Below, piece by piece: positions 7,701 through 13,703 of a stretch of DNA of 15,496 bases. Made by a program: the position numbers and the translations under genes. Location: contig JAUQQB010000018.1 in assembly GCA_030550075.1 (NCBI GenBank), forward strand, positions 1 to 15,496, given 5' to 3'. Numbering within the stretch: the first letter of the stretch is position 1; every line of letters starts with the position of its first letter. A model generated the notes under the pieces. It was not told where the DNA came from. It did not search any database and saw only the letters and a program-made list of their open reading frames with translations. The stretch is from Chloroflexota bacterium. Lineage in GTDB: Bacteria; Chloroflexota; Anaerolineae; Thermoflexales; Thermoflexaceae.

Positions 7701-7769
7701 TTCTATCTTCCCGTAATGGTGATTACGTAAGGGTTTCATGATAGATCGCATCATCAGGGGGAAGTCGCA

Positions 7770-8132
7770 ATGGCTCGTGTGAAAAGTAGCGTCGCCAATC
7801 GCCGTCGTCATAAGAAGGTTCTGAAGATGGTGGAAGGCCAGCGTGGATCTCGCAGTCGACATTACCGACGAGCCCACGAGGCGATGATTAAATCCCTTGC
7901 TTACGCCTATCGCCATCGGCGGGAGCGCAAGCGGGATTTCCGCCGCCTCTGGATTATGCGGATCAATGCGGCAGCCCGCCAGAACGGCCTCTCCTATAGC
8001 CGATTTATGGCGGGGTTGCGGGCCGCCGGGGTCACCATTAACCGCAAGATCCTGGCAGATCTGGCCGTGCGGGATGCGGCGGCCTTCGCCCGGCTGGTCG
8101 AAACCGCTCGCCAGGCACTGGGCCTGGCCTGA
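7770..8132 (+). CDS. rplT: 50S ribosomal protein L20
   Basis: 120 residues, the usual length for bL20, which binds 23S rRNA early in 50S assembly. The N-terminus ARVKSSVANRRRHKKVLKMV, a long basic helix (HYRRAHEAMIKSLAYAYRHR) and the globular part RRLWIMRINAAARQNGLSYS are diagnostic. ATG 7770 follows an AGGGGGAAG stretch. In E. coli and Bacillus L20 represses its own operon by binding the mRNA; the only strong structure here is the hairpin at 7668-7700 just upstream. Confidence 0.97.
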   Translation: MARVKSSVANRRRHKKVLKMVEGQRGSRSRHYRRAHEAMIKSLAYAYRHRRERKRDFRRLWIMRINAAARQNGLSYSRFMAGLRAAGVTINRKILADLAVRDAAAFARLVETARQALGLA

Positions 8133-8169
8133 TCCTTCAGACTTAACCGACGACTTGGAAGGAAGGTAG

Positions 8170-8200
8170 GGAAGTCCATATCAGGGCTTCTTTGCTTTTT
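8170..8200 (+). terminator. intrinsic terminator of infC-rpmI-rplT
   Basis: GAAGTCC (8171-8177) pairs with GGGCTTC (8184-8190), 7 bp with one G-U pair, around loop ATATCA. It is followed directly by TTTGCTTTTT. It lies 38 bases after the rplT stop codon, so the methyltransferase gene downstream is probably transcribed separately or only by read-through. Confidence 0.8.
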
Positions 8201-8222
8201 CCCTTCGTTATTGAGGTCAACG

Positions 8223-8263
8223 GAGCTCCCGCCACCACGAAGCATGGTGGACCTCGGGATCTC
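8223..8263 (+). promoter_or_regulatory. stem-loop in the methyltransferase leader
   Basis: GAGCTCCCG (8223-8231) pairs with CGGGATCTC (8255-8263) at 8 of 9 positions. Inside it CCACCA (8232-8237) pairs with TGGTGG (8245-8250) around a 7-nt loop. I could not match it to a known riboswitch or T-box. I see no clear promoter between the rplT terminator and the methyltransferase gene. Confidence 0.4.
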
Positions 8264-8363
8264 AGATTGGCCTCCCTTCTTACTCCCTTTTCTGTGCCGC
8301 CTCACGCGCAGGAGGGGAAGGAACGGGGTCGCCAAAAGCGGCCCGTCCAGCCCCTGAAATCTC

Positions 8364-8410
8364 TCTTCTCCTCTTCCTGCGGCCCTTTGAACCGCAGGAA
8401 GAGGAGAAGA
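8364..8410 (+). repeat. 19-bp perfect hairpin before methyltransferase gene
   Basis: Arms 8364-8382 and 8392-8410 are perfectly complementary (purine-rich right arm) around a 9-nt loop CCCTTTGAA. It ends 19 bases before the ATG of the methyltransferase gene, and its right arm contains the only Shine-Dalgarno-like AGGAG. It shares the inner arm CTCTTCCT and the CTTTG loop with 6678-6712. It could hide the ribosome-binding site or be an RNase III target. Confidence 0.65.
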
Positions 8411-8429
8411 AGCCATATCGCATCCCCAG

Positions 8430-9224
8430 ATGCTTCGGATCACCAGTCCCTCTAATGAGAAGGTGAAACGGGTGCGGGCGCTGCTGGAACAGCGGAAAGC
8501 ACGCCGGGCCTATCGACAGATGGTTCTGGAGAGCCCGCGCCTCATCGATGAAGCCCTGCGCTTCTGCGCTCAGCATCCTGATTACCGCCTCGTTTTTGCC
8601 TTCTACGCGGATCCCACCCCCCGCGCTCAGGAGACCCTGGCCCGCCTTCGTGCCGCCGGGGTGCCCTGTTACGAGGTCACTCCCGCGATCCTTCAAATGT
8701 GCACGGAAGCGGAGACCCCGCAGGGAGTGATCACTGTCGCGCCGATCCCGGATCTTCCCTGGCCTGCATTGCCGACCTTCCTGGTTCTTCTGGATCGGGT
8801 TCAGGAGCCGGGGAATGTGGGCGCCGTGTTGCGCAGCGCGGCGGCAGCGGGTGCGGAGGGGGTGGTGATCCCGCCGGGGACGGCGGACCCATGGCACCCG
8901 AAGGCAGTGCGAGCAGCCGCGGGCGCTCATTTCGTTCTACCCGTGCGCCTGGCTTCCTGGGCGGAAATCCCCTCCCTCCTGACGGGCACCACGATCTGGC
9001 TCGCGACGCCGGAGGGCGCCCACGTTTATTTTGAGGTCGACTGGCAGGAGCCCGTGACGCTGATCCTGGGGGGCGAAGCGATGGGCCCGGGGCCGGAGGC
9101 GCAGCGCCTGCCCCATCGCACCGTACGGATCCCCATGGCCCGGGGGATGGAGTCGCTCAACGTTGCGGTGGCCGGAGCCCTTCTCCTTTACGAAGTTGCC
9201 CGCCAGCGGGGACTGGTGAAATGA
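8430..9224 (+). CDS. TrmH/SpoU-family RNA 2'-O-methyltransferase
   Basis: 264 residues. The N-terminal substrate-binding domain (1 to about 105) starts in family style with ITSPSNEKVKRVRALLEQR. The catalytic SPOUT domain carries motif 1 LDRVQEPGNVGAVLRSA (N129, R135), motif 2 LGGEAMGP (E216) and motif 3 RIPMARGMESLNVAVAGA (S242, L243, N244), which form the knotted SAM site. The family methylates ribose 2'-OH in rRNA or tRNA; the exact target cannot be told from sequence. Motif 2 reads GGEAMG where GNEGxG is usual, a mild variation. The ATG at 8430 has no close Shine-Dalgarno site; the nearest purine tract lies within the 19-bp hairpin. A related gene near rplT is a frequent arrangement. Confidence 0.92.
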   Translation: MLRITSPSNEKVKRVRALLEQRKARRAYRQMVLESPRLIDEALRFCAQHPDYRLVFAFYADPTPRAQETLARLRAAGVPCYEVTPAILQMCTEAETPQGVITVAPIPDLPWPALPTFLVLLDRVQEPGNVGAVLRSAAAAGAEGVVIPPGTADPWHPKAVRAAAGAHFVLPVRLASWAEIPSLLTGTTIWLATPEGAHVYFEVDWQEPVTLILGGEAMGPGPEAQRLPHRTVRIPMARGMESLNVAVAGALLLYEVARQRGLVK

Positions 9225-9509
9225 CCGGGTCGGATTGACTGTGTAGTAACCACAGACCCGAGTCCCTCCAGACCAGTAGCAATCCGCACAGCCATGCTCT
9301 TGACGCCCTTTCTCCTTGGTGTAAATGGTCAAGACGCCTTCAACGGTATAATTCGGACTGGAATGGTCAAAGCACGAAGTGAGCCGGAAACGTCTCGCAC
9401 CCGGATAGGAGAAGCGCGGTTCCGTCTGGGCCAGGACAGAAGGGCTGGGGTCAGAATGGGCAAGTAGAAGCAAGCCAATGAGCAGTAAGACCGCGTTCAG
9501 GTGTTTCAT
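8937..9509 (-). CDS. small secreted protein, probably 3'-disrupted
   Basis: The 190-codon frame starts at ATG 9509 with GAGGAGG five bases upstream, 10 bases after the stop of the TolB-like gene, so the two form an operon. Residues 1-27 are a signal peptide (MKHLNAVLLLIGLLLLAHSD, then a Pro/Ser stretch, cleavage likely after SVLA). The mature part has four Cys, including CADCYW and RVCGYY, suggesting disulfides and export. I recognise no family. After about residue 95 the frame is simply the antisense of the methyltransferase gene (288-base overlap) and its composition turns to Arg/Gly/His-rich noise. The original 3' end has probably been lost at the end of the cassette array. Confidence 0.5.
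   Translation of the reverse strand: MKHLNAVLLLIGLLLLAHSDPSPSVLAQTEPRFSYPGARRFRLTSCFDHSSPNYTVEGVLTIYTKEKGRQEHGCADCYWSGGTRVCGYYTVNPTRSFHQSPLAGNFVKEKGSGHRNVERLHPPGHGDPYGAMGQALRLRPRAHRFAPQDQRHGLLPVDLKINVGALRRREPDRGARQEGGDFRPGSQAHG
9227..9259. repeat. imperfect hairpin at convergent junction
   Basis: CTGTG (9239-9243) pairs with CACAG (9251-9255). GGGT (9227-9230) pairs with ACCC (9256-9259) across an 8-base bulge. It starts 3 bases after the methyltransferase stop and lies inside the antisense secreted-protein frame. It may be a weak terminator. It lacks the RYYYAAC/GTTRRRY ends of an attC site. Confidence 0.3.
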
Positions 9510-9519
9510 CGAAGCCTCC

Positions 9520-10716
9520 TCAGCGTGTCACATCCACACTGCGCGGCATCATCGGGCTGTCGGTGGTCAGTTGGGTCAGACCACTTCCATCGGCATGGAT
9601 CATCCAGGCGTTGGGCTGACCGCCCAGGTTGGCCATAAACACCACCGCTGAGCCGTCCGGCGTCCATACGGGCGACCAGGCGCCCTGACCTTTCAGTTGA
9701 GTGAGCTGGCGCCACCTTTGTGAACGGACTTCTACCACCCACAGGTTGCTGATCAGTCGGTTCAAGTCGAAATCGGCTGACCGGTCCTCCATATTCTCCC
9801 GCCGCACCACCAGGATTTGCTCTCCCTGAGGCGACCACATGGGGAAACTGTCAAACACCCCCTCCGGGCTGAGGGGCCATTGTTGGGTAGTCTGAACATC
9901 TACTATCCATAATGGGCCGTAATTATTAAATTGGCCGACAATTTGATCCCAAATGTAAGCAACGAATCGTCCATCGGGTGACCAGCTGATGAATTCTGGC
10001 CGAGCCCCTGGTTTCGGCGAAGGCGCGGGCACTTCGTGAAGGAGACGACCGGTCGTGTCAATAAAGATCAACCGGTCACCCTGGATGATGGTATAAGCAA
10101 TCGTTTGGCCGTCCGGGGAAACGGCGGCATCGGTCACCGTCTCGCCCTCTGGCGTAATTCGCCGTGACTCCCCCGTCTCGATATCCTGAATTTCCAGCCA
10201 GTCGCTCATTAACAGAACCCGCCGGGAGTCCGGAAACCAACCCCGGAACCAGGTCTCCTTAAACCGGCAGCCCTGGGTCCTATCCAGATGACAGATGCCG
10301 ATTTGAAATCCCCTGCCTCGGACGAGATCCACGATAAAAACGTCAAAAATCACCCCTTCCGTGGCACAGATGCTGACCGCAGTATAGCGGCCATCGGGAG
10401 AAACCTGTAAATCGCACAATTCTCCCTGTCCTTTGAATGTCCCCTGCGGGACGGTGATGAGCCGATATGTATTGCCCATAGTGGTTTTGACCAAGGGATC
10501 AACCGCCACGGAAGGAATAGGTTTAGGAGGCACAGGCGCCCGTGTGGGCGTGGGAAGAGGGGAGCGCATTGGTGTCAAAGGTGTGGGAGAAGCCACTGGA
10601 GATTGTCCAACCATTGGTGGGGTGGTAACGCGCAGTAGCGCGGCAAGTCCTACAGTTAGGGCAATTAAGGCGAGCAAACCCAGCAAGCTCCGTGCAATTT
10701 TCAGGTAGCGGTTCAT
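9520..10716 (-). CDS. TolB/PD40-type beta-propeller protein, membrane-anchored
   Basis: 398 residues from ATG 10716. An N-terminal hydrophobic helix (about 7-29) acts as anchor or signal, followed by a Pro/Thr-rich linker (MRSPLPTPTRAPVPPKPIPS) and five or more PD40 repeats. The repeats carry the signatures LQVSPDGRYTAVS, AAVSPDGQTIAYT, ISWSPDGRFVAYI, PMWSPQGEQILVV and PVWTPDGSAVVFM. Such propellers usually bind partners rather than catalyse. The frame is open to a TTG at 10752 that lies inside the attC crossover box. I prefer ATG 10716 because AGAGG lies 6 bases before it and it directly precedes the anchor. It is the first gene of the second integron cassette, and a secreted-protein gene follows after 10 bases. 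Confidence 0.85.
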   Translation of the reverse strand: MNRYLKIARSLLGLLALIALTVGLAALLRVTTPPMVGQSPVASPTPLTPMRSPLPTPTRAPVPPKPIPSVAVDPLVKTTMGNTYRLITVPQGTFKGQGELCDLQVSPDGRYTAVSICATEGVIFDVFIVDLVRGRGFQIGICHLDRTQGCRFKETWFRGWFPDSRRVLLMSDWLEIQDIETGESRRITPEGETVTDAAVSPDGQTIAYTIIQGDRLIFIDTTGRLLHEVPAPSPKPGARPEFISWSPDGRFVAYIWDQIVGQFNNYGPLWIVDVQTTQQWPLSPEGVFDSFPMWSPQGEQILVVRRENMEDRSADFDLNRLISNLWVVEVRSQRWRQLTQLKGQGAWSPVWTPDGSAVVFMANLGGQPNAWMIHADGSGLTQLTTDSPMMPRSVDVTR

Positions 10717-10746
10717 TTTGTACCTCTTCATTGCGATCAGGAACGT

Positions 10747-10820
10747 GCCCAACGGCCCCGAGCTCAGCCGCTGCGACCGAGCGAAGCGAGGGAGCAGTCG
10801 GCTGGAGTGAGGGGTTAGGC
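10747..10820 (-). repeat. attC: integron attC recombination site
   Basis: Read on the minus strand, a 74-bp imperfect palindrome starts with GCCTAAC (10820-10814, R'' box, RYYYAAC) and ends with GTTGGGC (10753-10747, R' box, GTTRRRY). Inside, CAGCCG and CGGCTG pair, with CTGC/GCAG nested. A single unpaired A between CAGCCG and CTGC matches the extrahelical base that integron integrases read. The site begins 3 bases after the protease stop codon, as expected for a gene cassette. Crossover would fall between G10753 and T10752. Confidence 0.85.
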
Positions 10821-10823
10821 CGC

Positions 10824-12999
10824 CTATGGGTAATTCCTGAGAACAAGGGGAATATATGCACGATGCAATCTCACAAAAGCGATACCGAGATAGTTGGAGG
10901 ATTCGTCAGCTCGCACTTTGCGCACAGCAATCCTGTAATTGCCTGTCTGAGAAGCAACAAATTCTATCATCTCGTAGTTGTTGTCCCAACTCAGCGAGTA
11001 AACGCCAGGAACATATTGAGCATCAGGGCCTTTGATACGCAGATCTAAATCAGTATCCAATCGATCAAAGCTGTAATTGTTGCCCGGCGTGTCGGCATGA
11101 GCCCACCAAGTAATTGCCACTCGGATCAGATCACCTCTTTCGGCGTAAAAGACACGCTCCAAATCTGTGCCTATAGGAAAGTTGCTGTTAGTGATAGAAA
11201 TACCCCACCAACACGATACCGTGCATGGGTTTGCCTCCGAGAAATTGCGAGTTTGGGCAACAATGTCAGCCAAAGCAGCATTGATTGCTCCTGCTCCGTC
11301 AAGCAGATCGCCCTGGTTGCGCACAATAATCGTCGGTCCGGTGATATTGTGAATGGCTGAGGCCATGATGATGGCTTTGGTAGCTTCGGGCCAGTAGCTG
11401 AGTGCATCGTTACGGTGAATCAAGAGTGCTACCAGCCCAGCTACTTGAGGAGCAGCATAACTGGTACCCGAATGAGTCTGAGGAACATTGTTGACTCCAA
11501 CAGCAGTCACATTTGCTCCCACGGCAACCACCTCTGGCTTTTCACGGTCATTGTGTGGGCTGGTAGGGTTAACATAGGCTGAGTATGACCACATTCGGTC
11601 GTCAGACCAATCAGCAGTGTTGTTGTCATCGGTAGCCCCAACCGTGATGACATTCCAGGCTTTACCAGGCGTTGTGATGCTCCCGCCCGTGTTCCCTGCT
11701 GACTTGACAATCGTTCTGAAGTTATTGCGTGCCCAGTAATCAACGGCGCGATCTAGCCAGTTTACGTTGTTATCTGCTTCATACCCTTCGCTGACGTTAA
11801 CGATCCTGGCCCCTTGGTTAAAAGCCCACTGCAACCCAGTTACAAAGTCAGCTTGTGCAGCCTCGTGCCCAGCACTGAGGACAGTCGCGCCATAGGCCAT
11901 CCCTCTGTATGTGTCGTGAAAACTTGCCGCAGTGCTGGCTACGCGGGTTGTATGGTCAACAATACCAACGCTCGCTGTACGACTGATCGCTGCATGATGA
12001 AGAAAACTGTTGTTTGGATCTATGTTGCCGTTTTCCAGGATAGCGATAGTCACGCTCCTCCCAGTTATACCCCGTGACCACACGATTGGAGCCAAAGTGG
12101 TTGGCACAGCGGAGTCCAGTTCGAGTTGGACTTCTGCTTCAGTTAGATAAATCGCGCTCACGTCTGATCGTTGAGCCAACTCCAGAATCACTCGCTTGGG
12201 CAATACCGCTGTGAATGAAGGCATCCCAGCATAAGTGGTAATGGCGAAGCCCCGTTGTTTTAGCTCTGTCACCAAAGAACTAATCCGGGACTCGGCCTGA
12301 GCAGCCATCAATGCAGTGTAATCGGCCTCAATACGCCTACGCAATTCGGGATCGCTTACGTCCATTGGTTTGCCACCATGTTCCATGGCTGCTCGTGCTT
12401 GCGGGTATCTGGCGGCCAGTATTGCAAAGGCTGTTGTCTGTTGCTCGGCTAAACTTTTTCCTGGGCTTGCCGCCATCCAGATTGCCACTGGCAAGGTATC
12501 GTCATCTTTAAGCCCCTGCAGCCGTTCATAGAGAGCCGGCTCTAATTTACCGTACCGCGATTCGTGGGCTCGTGCCTCTGCCGCAAGCAAAGCGGAAACG
12601 TCTTCTTCCACCCGGCCATCACGCAAATCTACCAGCAACTTGTAGACTTGCCCCTGTGGGCGAGTGTCCAGCACTGTGACCACTTGAAACTGACGGCCCA
12701 GGGCCGGGTAATCAGAGCGGTGATCAGCGACGATCTCCAGTGACTCGATAGGGATCCCCTCTCGTTTGGCGATGTAAGCCATTGCTTTTCGAGCAGCGTC
12801 CGAGGGGGATGGGCTTGGGTGTTGGCGTAGGCAAAGGCGAGCTGAAAAGCGTAGATGGGGTGGTAAGAGGCGAATTGAACAGCATTGCTCTCGTTGTTGT
12901 ATCAAGATGCATTTGGCCAAGAGCGATGATAACCAACACGGCTGCCGCCAACGTCATGGCGAAAGATAGAATGCGGTAACAGGGTTTCTTGTGGTACAT
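10824..12999 (-). CDS. S8 subtilisin-family protease, secreted, frameshifted
   Basis: Reconstructed length about 724 residues. From ATG 12999 (AGGAG just upstream) come a signal peptide (ILSFAMTLAAAVLVIIALGQ), a Pro/Thr linker (SPLPTPTPKPIP), a propeptide-like region with PIESLEIVADHRSDYPALGR, and the subtilase domain. Predicted active-site elements are E322 (AILENGNID, where Asp is usual), H349 (DHTTRVAS), oxyanion N436 (SAGN) and nucleophile S513 (HSGTSYAAP). A C-terminal beta-sandwich ends in AYIPLVLRNYP. A one-base shift near the five-G run 12804-12808 splits the frame: signal and linker are in one frame (12999 to about 12808), the rest in another (open to 12920). It may be a mutation, a sequencing error or a switch. 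The gene is AT-richer than the housekeeping genes (line 11161-11220 has 25 of 60 G+C, line 9061-9120 has 46). It follows the PrcB-like gene by 43 bases. Confidence 0.88.
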
Positions 13000-13026
13000 T
13001 TTGCTCCTCTTGCTCCTCACTTTTAC

Positions 13027-13042
13027 TCACCGAGATCGGTGA
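13027..13042. repeat. palindrome between prcB-like and protease genes
   Basis: TCACCGAGATCGGTGA has 7-base complementary arms around a 2-base centre. It sits immediately after the lipoprotein stop codon and 27 bases before the protease ATG. It could be an operator or a small stem; no T-run follows in either direction. Confidence 0.5.
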
Positions 13043-13552
13043 TCAGGGGATATAATGTGAGAGGGATGTTACAATGGCATTGCCCACGATCAGGTTAAAC
13101 GTGATGGTCTGTTTCCACGGTCCTCCTTTTTGTACTCGTACCAGGTGATAGGGTGAGGTTACTTCATCTCCCTTAGGTTCACCGGGTTGAGGTTCCTTGA
13201 ACAAAGCGTGAACGGTCACTATGTTCCCCTTGCGGGTAATGTGCTCAATCTGCACGCCATATCGTGTGGTCGGCTTTCGGCCTTGGAATATTGCGATAGC
13301 AAAATATATATTGTAATTCAGGTTTTGTAGTTGTGCTTGAGCTTCAGATGTAACCAGCCCCCCCAGGCTGGCTGTTTCCTCGGGTGTAGCGATGACTATT
13401 AAACCAGGTTGCGTGTCCTGGTAAATTTGCCCAGTGCCAGAAGCGTCACGTTGCTCGACGGTCTCGAAAAGTAGATCAACTTCCTTGGGCTGACAAGCGC
13501 CCAGCCAAAGGGAGAAGGCTAGTACCGACAGAAATATCATGAGTTTGCTCAT
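13043..13552 (-). CDS. PrcB-like lipoprotein
   Basis: 169 residues from ATG 13552, with AAGGAGGG upstream. A lipoprotein signal peptide ends in the lipobox LGAC (C20), so the mature protein is likely lipid-anchored. The C-terminal part (about residues 80-140: IYFAIAIFQGRKPTTRYGVQ, then EHITRKGNIVTVHA and SPYHLVRVQK) matches the pattern of the PrcB C-terminal domain, where a Gly-x-x-x-Thr-x-x-Tyr turn precedes alternating strands and a PYHLVRV strand. PrcB stabilises the PrcA-PrtP (dentilisin) protease complex in Treponema denticola, and PrtP is a subtilase. The adjacent gene here is a subtilase, which supports the reading. The open frame extends upstream to 13834, but that part is antisense to the integrase remnant. 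It is the first gene after the attI-like site. Family call from motif memory, moderate. Confidence 0.75.
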   Translation of the reverse strand: MSKLMIFLSVLAFSLWLGACQPKEVDLLFETVEQRDASGTGQIYQDTQPGLIVIATPEETASLGGLVTSEAQAQLQNLNYNIYFAIAIFQGRKPTTRYGVQIEHITRKGNIVTVHALFKEPQPGEPKGDEVTSPYHLVRVQKGGPWKQTITFNLIVGNAIVTSLSHYIP

Positions 13553-13580
13553 TGAAAAACCCTCCTTACATTGAAACGAT

Positions 13581-13595
13581 TTGTCCGATGGACAA
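13581..13595. repeat. inverted repeat in first cassette's 5' UTR
   Basis: TTGTCC-GAT-GGACAA, perfect 6-base arms around a 3-base centre, about 30 bases upstream of the PrcB-like gene. Possible operator or leader hairpin; function unknown. Confidence 0.45.
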
Positions 13596-13617
13596 GAACA
13601 CGTCGGCGATCTCAACG

Positions 13618-13637
13618 GCCTAACATGGATTAGGTTG
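13618..13637 (-). promoter_or_regulatory. attI: attI-like integron insertion site
   Basis: On the minus strand CAACCTAATCCATGTTAGGC consists of an L-like CCTAA, a 5-base spacer and the R core GTTAGGC. The arrangement is like the simple site of class 1 attI (CCTAA, 6 bases, GTTAGGC). It lies between the integrase remnant and the first cassette, in the expected orientation. No second RYYYAAC-flanked palindrome is visible, so it looks like attI rather than a leftover attC. Confidence 0.65.
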
Positions 13638-13703
13638 ATGATGTCCGTATAACAGCCTATATCTGGCAACCGTCCACCCAAACAGCAAGAATTTGACATT
13701 ATA

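Noticed and set aside
7662..7730. 22-codon leader peptide (MGGWGAASGG...) between rpmI and rplT
   Set aside because: GGAGG lies only 2 bases before the ATG, too close for efficient initiation, and the composition is simply that of the hairpin it covers.
8223..8263. T-box or known riboswitch before the methyltransferase gene
   Set aside because: No T-box core, no specifier arrangement and no match to riboswitch consensus motifs I know; kept only as a stem-loop.
9227..9259. Second attC at the distal end of the array
   Set aside because: The hairpin has no RYYYAAC or GTTRRRY boxes and lies against the methyltransferase stop codon.
10716..10752. Upstream TTG 10752 or ATG 10731 as start of the TolB-like gene
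   Set aside because: The TTG is part of the attC core box and the ATG at 10731 has no ribosome-binding site; ATG 10716 has AGAGG at good spacing.
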